Origin: Parachlorella kessleri
Taxonomy: Eukaryota > Chlorophyta > Trebouxiophyceae > Chlorellales > Chlorellaceae
Direction of reading: 5' to 3'
Length of the DNA: 64,000 nt
NCBI GenBank assembly: GCA_001598975.1
Contig: BBXU01000139.1
Location: 49,988 to 113,987, forward strand
The notes below the pieces were generated by a model. It was not told the DNA's origin and did no database searches. It saw only the letters and a list, made by a program, of their open reading frames with translations. The position numbers and the translations under genes are program-made. Below are positions 46,727 through 58,058 of this stretch, piece by piece (position 1 is the first letter of the stretch; every line of letters begins with the position of its first letter).

Positions 46727-49700
46727 ATGGTGTTAATGATGAAGCTTCTTGCTTACGGTTTGCTGCTGTGTACGTCGCTTGCCTTGGACCTACCTGGTCC
46801 ACCTGGCAATGCCCGCCGGCTGTTGACAGACAGTTGCAACAACACTGCGGACACCTGGAACTTTGCAGTGTGCAGGGGGGGGTCAGCTGAGCGTGCAGGT
46901 GGGGCGGCAGCTGGCTGCAGTTGGCTCCCCAGGCTTGGCTCGACACCCTCCCACAGGACACCTCCACCTGGCTGGGCAGCATGCACAGCATGTGCAGTTT
47001 TAACACAGTCACACACCTCAGCACCTAGGCTGTTGCGGCGTCCCCTTCCCTGCTGTGCAGGTGCCAGCTCAACTGGGTTGGCAGCAGGCTCCACGGGCAC
47101 CACTGCCAGGGTCGCTTCAGGGGGATCTGGAGCACCACTGTTAGGCGGGGCATCGTACGCCGCACTTTCCACTCCTGCAGCAGCACCCGTTAGACAAGCT
47201 GCGTCCTCCGCCAACCCAAACGCCGGCATCGGCTTTGCAACTGGTAAGGCCGGTGGCAGTGTGTGGTGGTCGGTACGTGTAGCTCCTGCTGTCACCTCCA
47301 ACCCTGGCAGCCCGCATGCAGTAGTAGTTTACAGCATGCTGTCTTGCAGCCTGCCAGCATGCAGACCCCAAGCCTTTGGCGGCTGTGTACGACATGCCCA
47401 TGCACTTCACAGCATGGAGGGGCTGGTGCAGGGGGAGCCCAAGACATTGCAAACTTCCGTGAGAACATCAACCAGGGCTACCTGCCCCTACCCACGGATG
47501 TGACCTACGGAGGAGTGGTCAAGGACTACTATTTTGATACTAGCAGCAGGTGAGTATGGCCTGGGCAAGCATGACTGCTATGTTCTCATCGCCATCGCCC
47601 ATAAGTTCTCCACAAGCAGCTGGCCTCATAAGATCGAGCCCTGCCTCACACATCGCCAGAACACTGCTCTGCCATGGGTCAGTGTTAATGAACAGCACAC
47701 TAACTGGCCTGAGAGTTTTGTCCTGCCAGCAGCAGCAACACCACCAGCTGCACCGAGCTCTTCTGTCCGCTCTACTCTGCCGCCATGGCGCCTGACCCCC
47801 TGCTCAAGAACCAGACAGACACGTTCCTGGCAGGTGCACCGCCGGCCACCGCCAGTGCAGAGTGTATCACATTCTCGGTAGTGTGGTAGGGGTGCATGGC
47901 GGGTGCATGCCTGCACAGGCCTCCAGACTGCGGTAGGAACACAAGTGAGACATTAGCGGCCTGCTGAAGCCCTGCATTGTCTGCAGTGGGCCTGGACTCC
48001 GGCCTGAAAGCATCAGATGTCAGGCGCCCGCCCCTCAATTTGGTTATCCTGGTGGACATCAGCGGCTCCATGAGCGCCCCCTTCAACAGCTACTACTATG
48101 ACACAAACGGGGAGCAGCAGCAGGTGCCAGAGTCAGGTGGGCGATATCCGCATGGGCCCTCCGGCAACTGCTGAGACGGGAACTGCGCATGGCGCCCGGG
48201 TGCTGCAAAGCTGCTCATCTGTGCCCAGGGGACAGCTTTGTTCACTGTCACTGGAATTCTACCTCATCACGACAGACACAAAGTGCCTGCTTGAGCAGGA
48301 CAGACGGCGCTACACTTCCGCTTTCAATACTGACTCCTGCCCTCGCAGAGCGCACTGCCGCCAAGATTGACGTGGCCAAGGACGTGGTCCAGGGAGTGCT
48401 GGACAAGCTGGGCCCCCAAGACAGGGTCTCCATTGTCCTGTTCAGTGACAATGCCTGTGCACCCAAGCCGCTGAGCCCGGTCAACTGCACCGACATGACG
48501 GCGCTCAAGAGTGCAGTCAAGGTCAGGAGACGAACCCCATGTTGTCGTTTTGTGGCATATGGTGGAACACCCTGCTGCCCTGACAAGCACTGATGCCTGC
48601 AAACATGCTCATTCTGCTGAGGCGCGCACCTGCCACCCTGGCCTGCCCACCTTGCCTGCCACGGGGAGTGGGCTGTCAGATTCGCGCATGTAGCATCTGT
48701 CATATGGAGCCTGGTGAGCCTTGGGGTTGGCACCAAGTCTCTCTCCCCACCTGATACACTCCCTGGCCCACCGCCCGAACGGCTGCAGAGGGATGTGGTT
48801 GCCACTGCCAGCACCAACGTGGCAGAGGGGTATGACGAGGCCACCAGGCAGCTCAAGGGCTGCAGGGCGTGCATGGAGGCGGGCCTGGCCAATGCTGAGA
48901 ATCGGATCCTCCTCATCACAGGTATGGAGGCAGGCAGTGCCACGGGGCCTGCCTCGCATGCACACTAGTCTGTTTCCTGCCGCATGCTCCATAGTTATAA
49001 GCAAATACATGGCCATGTCTCATCATAGGCTTTCCTCCTATACATTCACATTGGTAATGCCGGCTTAGCTGCAGACGCCCAGCCCAATGCCGGGGACTAC
49101 TCAGACACAGGCCTCGCTGCGCGGTTCAAGGCCAACGCGGCAGATAACATCTTTACAACACTTGTGGGTGAGGGCTGCGCCTCTGCCTGCGCTGTCAGAA
49201 AACAAATGAGATGCAGTTGAGGTGGCATGGCAAAAAACTGTCAGGTGTTGTGTGCTTTATCAACATGCAGCAACTAGTTGTTTGAGACACGCTACAGGTG
49301 TGGGTGTGGACTTCAACACCGAGCTAGTCGAGTCCATCTCCACAACCAGAGGCGCCAACTACTACTCCCTGCACACCCCAGGTAAGCTTGCAATCCCGCC
49401 AGGCGGGCTGCTTGGACCCACTCCATCAGCATGTTTGCACTATCACTGCATGCCTGCCTGCCTGCTGTCAACATCTGTGGCGCCTGCTTGTCTGTGCCCT
49501 GCTGCTCCTGAGCGACAACCATGGGGCGGGACAGTTGTCGTGCCGCGGGTCCCCACGCTGCCCCGCAGGAGAGTTCAAGCAGCGCATTGCTGACCAGTTT
49601 GACTATGCCGTTAACCCGCTGGTGTTTGACCTTAGCCTGCAACTCGACCCGGCCAGCCTGTCTGGGAGTGGGGGCTGGAAGGTGCTGCACGTGTATGGCT

Positions 49701-51366
49701 CCCCCAATGACAACGATACCAGCCTGTCCACCAGTGGGAAGCTAATCCAAGTAAGTCTTGAGGTCTGTCAAGAGTACTGCATGCCTGGCATCGCGTGACT
49801 GCTCCACTTTGTGTAGGCATGGGGCTTCTCAGGTTTCGCAACTCTCTGGAGGTGATGGGGTGCACATACTACATCCATTCCCTGGATGAGTACATGCCTA
49901 AGCTTCTACTGCTAGGATAGTGACGGAGTCTGGGTGGAGGAGCAGCTAGGTAAAAACCTGGATTTAAACCAAGTGGAACTCGTAGCCCCTCTGCTCGTGT
50001 GTTGAGGAACAGCTAGTGACATCTTATTAGCATGGGTGGCAGGTAGTGCAAACAGGAAATGAGAGCTGGGCGGGACTGACAGGGCTAGATTGAGAATGAG
50101 CCTGAGTCTTGCCTGAGGTCTTATGCTGTAATTCCATCCCCCGCTTGTCCCTCCCCCAGATCAACACCCTGTTCCCCTCCCCCAAGACCGACGAAGGCAT
50201 CAAGGGCGGCGTGGTGCTGCTGCGCCTGCAGCCTCCAGCAGGCGGCGCCAACACCCCCCTCAAGCTGACTGTCACCTACACTGACAGATCCGGCAAGGCC
50301 GCCACCTCCCAGCGCACTGTTGGGCTGCCGGCCATGAAGGCTGGAGATGGCGGTGTGTACCAGTCAAGCGGGGTGCGCAAGGCGGTGCTGCTGGCACGCT
50401 ATGTGGACTCGCTGCAGGACTGGTGAGCAGTGAGCCTCCTACCACCTCGTGATCATGGTGGCAGGCATATGACAATTGGCTCACCTGGGTCAGATAGGGG
50501 GGGTGGGGATGATGCACTAGATGTTAGCAGGGGGCCTCAGCCAGTATAGCTCGCCACCTTTGTGTTGTTGCAGTCTGTTTGCACGCCATGGGAAGAAACA
50601 GTGCCTGTGTCTTGTGGATCAGGCACAGCAGCTGGATGGTCTGGGACGACCTCCACCCACTGATGCCTGCTGGCTCCGGTATGTGTGTACATATACTGCC
50701 GGCGGACACTCTAGTACACTGATCCTCTGCAACTCGCCTCTGCAAGGATGTGCATTCTTGAGGCTATGCAGGCTGCTGAGCCAGTGGCAGACGATCGACC
50801 GCTGCGTGGGCAATAAGCCCTGCGAGCCCATCCTCGTTCCACCCGAGCTCTGCACCGTCTTCCCCGCCATGTACTGCCCCGTCCCCGTCACAACCTGGGG
50901 CATCACCCAGACCAGCCGCGGCTGCGAGCTCCAGCGCTGGCTGGTGCCCGGCAGCAGCATCCTGCCGCCGCCCCTGCCCGTCTTCCCGCCGCTGCTGGGC
51001 CGCTGGGAGCGCAAGTCCCAACGGCTGGCGGTTAACGCAGACTCCAAGGCTGCCTTCAGGTGTGTGTGCCCTGGGGTAGCTGTGGTGCATGTGGGCTTGC
51101 TCCATGAAGTCTTCATGTTGCAACTTTTCGGATCCCCCAGATCGCAGAACTGTGATGACAGCGAGGCATGGTCTGTCACTGGAGTGACACTGTGGGTTTA
51201 TCCAGAGCAGAACCGCTAGAGCCATCACCTCCCTTGTGCTGAGCGCCTTTTCTGCGTCCACTGCTGCAGTGACTTCCTGCCGTACATGCAAGCCGAAGTG
51301 GCGGCCCTGAAAGACTCTACACTCAATCAAGAGGTGGACATTGTGAAGAAGCTCGCTGGCATGTGA
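46727..51366 (+). CDS. Secreted VWA-domain protein, YfbK-like (copy 2)
   Basis: Paralogue of the gene just upstream, in the same orientation and with the same exon order. Start MVLMMKLLAYGLLLCTSLAL (signal peptide; an alternative ATG lies 9 bases on), then LLTDSCNNTADTWNFAVC and a Gly/Ser/Ala-rich low-complexity exon. Matching segments are DIANFRENINQGYLPLPTDV with KDYYFD, CTELFCPLYS, the VWA start NLVILVDISGSMSAPFNSYY, TASTNVAEGYDEA, LITDAQPNAGD, GANYYSLHTP, EFKQRIADQFDYAVNPLVFD, KVLHVYGSPN and GVRKAVLLARYVDSLQDW. The MIDAS residues are kept. The C-terminal exon is Cys-rich and differs most from copy 1 (KPCEPILVPPELCTVFPAMY, then a Pro-rich stretch), ending DIVKKLAGM at 51366. The intron at 48137-48348 corresponds to the GC-donor intron of copy 1 but begins with GT. 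No GPI or membrane tail is visible, so a secreted protein is likely. Function unknown. Confidence 0.82.
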
Positions 51367-51721
51367 GGGCCCAACCCCATGGCAGCACCCCGCCATGTAT
51401 AGACTCTGCCACCTCGAAGTGCCCTGGGAATAAGGAACTGATGACGAATGTATATAAGCCATCATTTCTCATCATCAGCGTCCCAGGCAAGGTTGTCAAC
51501 TTTTGTCACAAGGATAGCAAAAAGGGTAAATAAGTAGTGGTGGGCGCCAGGCACCCCACAACAACAACGGAGTGTATGCACATTACAGCATGTTGCAACG
51601 TCTGGATGCTACAACCGCACAATCAGATGAACAGCCTGGGTAAGCCCAGACCTCTGACAACTGACGAGGGCGTGTGCACAGCTCAGAAAACGGGGATCAC
51701 CCCGCTGCTGTATTACCATCA
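51367..51721. other. Intergenic region between convergent genes
   Basis: 355 bases between the stops of VWA2 (+) and the TPR gene (-). Nothing beyond 3' UTR sequence is evident. Confidence 0.5.
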
Positions 51722-53366
51722 TCACCATTGAATCCAACGGTTCTTCTGGCCCACCGCCTCCTGCCCCTTCTTCTTCCTGCCCAGCAGCTTGTTCAGAGGG
51801 TTGTCGTGCCTGCAAGACAGGAAGGGTGGGTGGCTTCCAGCCGCAGCACATGGCAGCTAGAGGTAGCACCGGCCACCACCCACGAGGCATGACCCGTTCC
51901 TGGTTCATTGCTCAACCACTAGGCACAGCTCCACCTGCCCCAACCACTGCAGTGCAAATACAAAGCCAATACGAGTCCCTGCAGAGGGAGCAGCCTGCCC
52001 CAGTTTAGTCACCATGGACTCCTGGTTGCAGCTGCTTTGTGCACGCATCATAAAAATGCACAAACCAGCTTGCCGGCCAGGACCTTCTACAAGGTCCAGG
52101 CAATTCTGCCAGGGCCACAGATCTCAGCCTAGCCGGGCTTCTCCCACATAGCAGGCGAACTAACTGTCTGCCCACGAGGCAAGCTCACAAAGGGTACCCT
52201 GCGTCCGGCCCTGACAGTTGCCACCCTGCTAATCTCCTAGTCGTCATATCCGCCACAATGATGCATTGGCTCACTTGGACAGCAGCCGGTCCAACTCTTC
52301 ACCCCGCACGAGCGCCAGGTCAGCGTCGCTTCTGATGCTCTTAATGTCGTCGAACCCAGCCTCCAGCAAGCCCTCCAGGCAGGTCAGAGTTGGGCCCCGC
52401 TGGCCCAGCCGTGCATAGGCACATGCCATGTTGTACAGCGCAGCGTGCTCCTCGCCTTCAGAGGGACAGCTGTACTCTCGCACGGTGCCTGCGGAATGCA
52501 TGCAAGGGTTGGGCGTGAGGCTTACGGCCTGGCTACAGAACAGTATCTTACTTTTGCGATTGTTTACTATTCAAGGGAAGCCCGCAGCTCACCACACAGG
52601 CACTTTGCGATAGGCAATTGCAGGCATTGTGAGCAAGCAGGCAGTCTGGGGCAGACATGAGACGCAAGCTAGACAACAATCTGGTCGGCAAGCGGAAAGC
52701 AAAGGCTGCCTCGACTCACCGCTAACGCGCATTACACCGCTGCCTGGAAGTTCCAACGCAGTCTCAAAGAGCTCGATTGCAGCCTGGTAATCCCCTGCTT
52801 TGAACTTGTCCAGCCCCAAGTTGATGGCCTCCCGACACCGCTGGGGCCTGCATAGGCTGTTAGGTCTTGCTGAGCTTACCCAAGCTCAGCCTACTTAGCT
52901 TGGTTAGCTCAGCACTGATGGTGTGCTGAGTGTTGTGCTGAGTGTTAACCCTCATAGGCTGTGGCCAAACAATGTCCACCAAGGAAAACTCTCACCCAGT
53001 TGCTGCTTTTGCATTGATTATTTTTTGGCCTGCTGGCTTAGCGCCGGCCTGTGACAGGGCTTCAGAGGGTTCATCGAAGGCAGAAGGCTCAACCACGTCA
53101 GTCTGCCTGCAAGGCACTGGGATGTATGCCAAGTGAGAAAGCTTATTTACTGGCTTTGCGCTTGATATTTTGCCACTCAGCACGTCAAGCAAGGCAGCGC
53201 AGTACCTTGCAACCCACCGCTTGTCTCTTTGGATTAGGTCCAACACCCGAGTCGCCTCTGCCCTGACAAACACTGCTGAGCGTCTTGGCCTGCGGGCAGC
53301 TCCAGCTTGCATGTACCTGCCCGCCAGTACTGAACTAGGCAGCAGTAGCTGAGCTTGAGGTGCCAT
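51722..53366 (-). CDS. Plastid-targeted TPR protein
   Basis: Five exons: 53366-53206, 53106-52996, 52847-52720, 52488-52275 and 51809-51722, summing to 702 bases (233 aa). The N-terminus (MAPQAQLLLPSSVLAGRYMQ, then AARRPRRSAVFVRAEA) looks like a plastid transit peptide with a VRA cleavage site. The mature part has a TPR unit, REAINLGLDKFKAGDYQAAI with FETALELPG, and a second one, HAALYNMACAYARLGQRGPT. These are followed by LLEAGFDDIKSIRSDADLAL and a basic tail, LNKLLGRKKKGQEAVGQKNR. The motif of short TPR repeats followed by FDD-SD-DL resembles the TPR region of plant LPA1-like photosystem assembly factors, but the membrane anchors of LPA1 are absent, so I do not assign that name. A role as a stromal or membrane-peripheral adaptor is inferred. 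Two upstream in-frame ATGs could add up to nine residues. Confidence 0.82.
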
Positions 53367-53595
53367 GGTCACCATTCTGCTGTGCGAGTGCAACGAGCTT
53401 GCTTTAGACCACTCGCTTGAGCTTGGCTGCCCAGTTCACAAGTTCCCAAAAGTGGTAGGGTGACCTCATATTAGTCTGGTTACTAAAGAGCGCAGGGTGG
53501 ACAAGATGTTGCAGAACTGGGGACACTTGTGGCCTGGCCCGACTTAAACTGATGCTAGTATTCACTGAGCTTGTCACTATCGGCATGTAGGTGTC
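53367..53595. promoter_or_regulatory. Bidirectional promoter region TPR protein / RsgA
   Basis: About 230 bases between the start codons of two divergent genes whose products both look plastid-targeted. Both promoters must lie here. No TATA box was recognised. Confidence 0.5.
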
Positions 53596-56500
53596 ATGCA
53601 TGGCATGGTAAGTGCACTAGCTGCACAGCTGTACCTGATTGGAGGCACGAGCAGACCTGCCTCAGTGCTCAAAGCTTTCTACACAAGGCCTTGGATATCA
53701 GCGAGGCGGCCGCATAGCCTGGGCCAAGGTCGTCTCAGTCAGTCCAGCTTGTCCAGCAGGAGATGGGCGCACACGCACCTCAGAAAGGACTTTGCAGCCC
53801 AGGCCAGCAGTGGGAAAAATCAGGAGTTGTTAGATGGCCATACCCGCGGCAGCAGCAGCACAACCGCGCTGGGAAAGGTTAGCAAGCCGCTGCGCAGAAT
53901 AGAAGCGCCAAGGTTGCCATTCTTGAGTGCACCCCTTGCACAGGAGCACATTGTGCTGCAAGAATTGATAACCTCTGCACCCTGACCAGGTCATGGCGGC
54001 GCAAGCCAACTTTGTGCGAGTCAAGGTCGAGACTGTCGAGGGCGCAGCAGCGTCAGGATCAGGAGCTGCTGCTGCAGCAGGGCCCCCGCCACGCAGCCGC
54101 CTCCTCTGCGTAGTGCGGGGTCTGTTGAAAAAGATCAAACAGAGCGTGCTAGTGGGGGATGAGGTCCGAGTGGTCGGCATAGACTGGGCAGACGGCCGCG
54201 GTGAGCCCTCTCCAGCGTTGCTCGTGGAGCCCTTTGCTTGCTTCGGCCCTGCCTGGAATGAGGCAGCCCTGCAGGCAGCAAGGCCTCCTGGGACACAAAA
54301 AATCAAAGCCAAAGCTCACCTGATTGTCTGGGTGATATGTGAGCAAGCGCTCAAGCGCAGTGTAGTAACAAGCGCCGATGCAGTGCCCTTCGGCAGCGAT
54401 TCGTGGAGTGACCCTTGCTGCCTGTGTGGCCCCTGAATGTGCAGGCATGGTGGAGGAGGTGCTGTCTCGCCGGAGCGAGCTGTCAGACCCCGCGGTAGCC
54501 AACGTGGACCACATGGTCCTGGTGTTTGCAGCAGACCTACCACCCTGGCAACCAGCGCAGGTGAACATGGCGGCAGCCGCACTTGTCTGAGCCCTGCCGA
54601 CTTCGTACATCCTCCTCTGACGGGAATTCCCCTTTCCTCCACACCCGTGCTTAGCGCGCTTGCTTGGCACAAGGATCGACCTGAGATGGCCTCCTTCCAT
54701 TTGCAGTTATGCCGTTGGTTAGGTTTCAGTTATCTGCAGGGCTGCGTGCAGTGACTGTCGGACGGTGAGGCCTGCTGCAGGTCACTAGGTACCTGGTGGG
54801 TGCTGAGGCCGCTGGGCTGCCAGTGACCCTGGTGGTGAATAAGGCGGACCTGGTGCCGCCAGAGGACGTGCAAAGCATTGTTGACCAGGTGCGGCTGTGC
54901 TGAGTTCAGACTTCCACCTTTCGGCAAGCCGATTGGGCTCTGGATTCGAATGTGAGGGCTCCTAATGTGTGCAAGGGCCTTGTCGGCTGGTACTCACTGG
55001 CCTTGTGCATGTCACGGTGCCTCACATGCAGCTGCCTTGCACAACTGCTCCTGGTGGCGTGCCACAGTCTCACTCATACACCGGTGTCTGCATGGCAGGT
55101 GGCTGCTTGGGGTTACCAAGCACTGCCGGTCAGCGTGGTGAGTGGGACGGGGTTGCCTGCGCTGTCAGAGCAGCTGCAGCGGCGGGTGTCTGTGGTGGCG
55201 GGGCCCTCTGGGGCCGGCAAGTCGTCCATCATTAATGCGCTAAGGTTGAAGTCAGCGGGGATGGACGGGTCACTGGAGGCCATGCTGGCTCAGCCCACTA
55301 GCCCACATGGCAGCAGCAGCGTAGGTGATAGCAGCGTAGACGACAGTAGTGGGGGCTGCGAGACTGTGAGCAGCAGCAATGGCATTGCTGAGCCAGGGCA
55401 TGCTGGTCATATGACAGCTGATGGCCGGAGCAGCAGCAGCAGCAGTCTCGTTGGCACAGCAGTTACTGCAGAATTTGATACTGCACTTGGACCTAGCCGA
55501 GAGGCTAGCGGCAACACAGCCCTGCTTGCTGGTACGCCTCCGCCTCCGCCGCAGCAGCAGCAACAGTGGGATGAAGGGGCGGACGTGCACCAGCCGAAGA
55601 GCCAAGCAGCCCTGCTAGACGAGAGCTCGCTCGAAGCGGCTGGGGATGGCTGTCAGTGTGCAGCAGGGGAGGTGGAGGCTGCTAGTGAGATAGAGCTCCA
55701 GGCAGTCGGCGATGTGTCACAGCGCATAGGCCGTGGCAAGCACACCACCCGCAACGTGACCTTACTGGAGCTGGGTGGTGGGGCGCTGTTGGCTGACACC
55801 CCCGGCTTCAACCAGCCCGTCCTGGACCTGCCTGCGGCACAGCTGGCGGATGCCTTTCCTGAGATTCGGCGCATCCTGTCAGATCACAGGTGAGGGCCTG
55901 CTGGATGGCAGGCTGCTGGACTGCAAGGCAATGGGGAGCAGGGAGCGCTGTGAGCGGTGACCCAGGCCGGGGGGCACGACCTGCCAGGACCGTGCCAGTC
56001 CGCCCTGACTTGTGGGTTGGTCCTTGCATGGTATCCAGTCGGCAGCTTGTATCATGCATGGAGCCTGCAGCAGCTGCCGTCCCCCAGACAGGCCCAAGAC
56101 GCAGCCGTGTCTCGTGGCAGCTACGCCCATGCTTCTCTGCAGGTGTGCCTTCGGGAACTGCCAGCACTTGGTGGAGCCAGGGTGTGCTGTGAGGGAGGCA
56201 GAGTGGGACCGGTACCCCTACTATGTGGACCTCCACGCTGAGCTGGCGCAGCATGAGCAAGTTGAATTAGAGCGGGCGGCCAGCAAGAAAAAGCGGGAGG
56301 GCAATGTCAGGTGAATAGGCTGCTGGGGGGTGCTTGCTACCAGGGGCGGCTGCAGGCGCTGTGCAACAAGAGGTGCCTCTGTGGCCTGCGTGGGGATGGC
56401 TCTTGCTATGCTGAAGTGGCGCTGAATCGAGGCACTCATGGCAGCGTGTCCCTCCTGTGCTTGCCAGCGCTGAACCTTGGACCTGTGCTCTTAACCCCTG

Positions 56501-56803
56501 CAGCGGGGTGAGCAATAGCCAGGCATTGCTAATGTATGCAGATTGCACAGGGACTGTAACGGTTGTGACTGTCGTGCGCTAGCGTGGCTGGCAAGGAATG
56601 GCTGCTCTGGCAGAGCACTTTGGTCTTATTCAACTCAGCGTGCTCCTCCTGCCTTGCACAGGTTCAAGAGCCGGGCGGGCGGCAAGCAAGGCATGGAAGC
56701 TCGCCTAGAAAGCAAGAGCCACCGCCGCGTGTCGCGGCGCTCTGTCAAGCAGTCCGTGTCACAGCTGGCCAAAGGGGTTGACGAGGATGGGAGTGACTAC
56801 TGA
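53596..56803 (+). CDS. rsgA: RsgA/YjeQ-type circularly permuted GTPase, likely organellar
   Basis: Seven exons: 53596-53877, 53990-54200, 54445-54560, 54781-54888, 55099-55889, 56143-56310 and 56662-56803, summing to 1818 bases (605 aa). RsgA is a GTPase that acts in late maturation of the small ribosomal subunit. Residues 1-95 are Ser/Arg-rich, consistent with a plastid (or mitochondrial) transit peptide. An OB-fold-like region follows (LLCVVRGLLKKIKQSVLVGD). The GTPase motifs come in permuted order: NKADLVPPED (G4), VSVVSGTGLPALS (G5), GPSGAGKSSIINAL (G1), GRGKHTTRNV (G2), LLADTPGFNQ (G3). The zinc motif is CAFGNCQHLVEPGCAV. Between G1 and G2 there is a Ser/Gln/Glu-rich insertion of about 150 residues, all within exon 5 (55255-55715), absent from bacterial RsgA. 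The start ATG is the first in frame; an ATG nine bases later is an alternative. Confidence 0.93.
55255..55715 (+). other. Low-complexity insertion in the RsgA GTPase domain
   Basis: Continuous coding sequence, with no intron, rich in Ser, Gln, Glu and Gly, between the P-loop motif and the switch I motif. It includes AGC triplet runs (55429-55446) and a CCGCAGCAGCAGCAACAG segment. Frame is kept throughout, so it is a real protein insertion and not a retained intron with stops. Confidence 0.7.
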
Positions 56804-57164
56804 GTGCCTGCCAGGTAGCTGAGTTGCCTGGTAGGTCGTGGAGCCAGACACTTTGCAGCCTGGCAGACTTGCTTCAATGCGCACCTTCCTAGTACGCAGC
56901 TCAGTACTCTAATGAGGCGTCAATGCCACTCACAGGTTGCAGTGCCTCAGAAGGACGTGAATATGACCCCTTTAAAAAAACAAACCAACAATGAAACCCA
57001 GTGGCTTTGGCACTCGCATCATGTAGAATACCTGTACACTTTCATGTGCATCAACCGTAGTGAGCTGAAAAACTGATGCACAAGAATATGAAATACACTT
57101 GGAAGCAGCTGCCTAGAGCAGAGACACAGCTGCCCCGGCTGAAAGGTACCGCTGTCTTCCCACA
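56804..57164. other. Intergenic region between convergent genes
   Basis: 361 bases between the stops of RsgA (+) and the small plastid protein gene (-). It contains a short A-run at 56975-56981. No gene is supported. Confidence 0.5.
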
Positions 57165-58058
57165 TCAGTCATCATCCACAAACTCCTTGCCGTCAGTCCT
57201 GCAGGGCAGCAAGGTGCCGGCAACTTCAGGTAAAGCTTGGTTTACTCCTCAAAACCACATGCGCCGCCACAGCTTGACAGCCACCATCAAATGCTAACAC
57301 CCAGAGAATCGATTCCACCAGGCCTGCGCCAAGCACAGCACTTCTGCCAGGCAGCCTACACTCCCTGTCGAGCACAGCCTGCCCTTACTCACCAGTGGGG
57401 TGGCCGAATAGCTGCAATCTCCTCCCGCGTCATGTACTGCCCTGTGGCTTCCTTGGTGGCCCTGTTCAGCGCTCGTATCTCCTCCAACCGCTCCTCGTCG
57501 CGCTCAGCCCGAGATATGTAGAAGGCTGGGACGCCGACGCCCAGCACCAGACCAACCACAGCGCCCAAGGCCGCTATCTGGGTGTCCCTGCAGGCAGCCC
57601 GGGCAGCTCGTGTCAGGCGTGGAGTGCAGTTATGATGTACAGGGGACCATGTTTACGGGACAATGAGCTACTATTATGGGCTGTTGGGTGCTCAGCTGTT
57701 GCCAACGTACAGCTGGCCACAGCTCTGAATCTATCCCAGACTGCCGTGAGCAGGTGACATGTCAACATGCAGCAAGCCTTCCCAAGTACTAGGTACAACT
57801 TCGACGGGTGATATGGTACAAAACCAACACACAAAATAGACTTCAGCCAGCCATCAAGCAAGCAGCTAGGGGCACACCCAAGTCAACCACACTGTATCTG
57901 ACTACTCACGGGTCACTCCAGTCAATCTCCAATGCTGCCACTTTCTGCAGCTGCTGCCTTCTGCAAGGTACCGGGCTGGATGGGAGGAACGGGCGCCGGC
58001 AGGGTCGCGCTGCACTAAGGGAGGTACGAGCTGGTGCACTGCACAATGCTGCCCTCAT
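57165..58058 (-). CDS. Small plastid single-span membrane protein, uncharacterised
   Basis: Three exons: 58058-57910, 57587-57393 and 57198-57165, summing to 378 bases (125 aa). Residues 1-40 (MRAALCSAPARTSLSAARPC and on) form a Ser/Arg/Pro-rich transit peptide. Then come ALEIDWSDPDTQIAALGAVV, a hydrophobic span GLVLGVGVPAFYISRAER, a charged helix EERLEEIRALNRATKEATG, and the tail YMTREEIAAIRPPHW ending TDGKEFVDDD. The TDxxEFVDDD ending with RPPxW is a pattern I associate with a short conserved chloroplast protein of plants and algae. Its function is unknown to me; a thylakoid or envelope location is inferred. The last exon encodes only ten residues and its frame is confirmed by the conserved ending. 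The gene is divergent from the desaturase. Confidence 0.82.

Noticed and set aside
41072..51366. VWA genes as inter-alpha-trypsin inhibitor heavy-chain homologues
   Set aside because: No VIT domain precedes the VWA domain; the flanking segments resemble YfbK-type proteins better.
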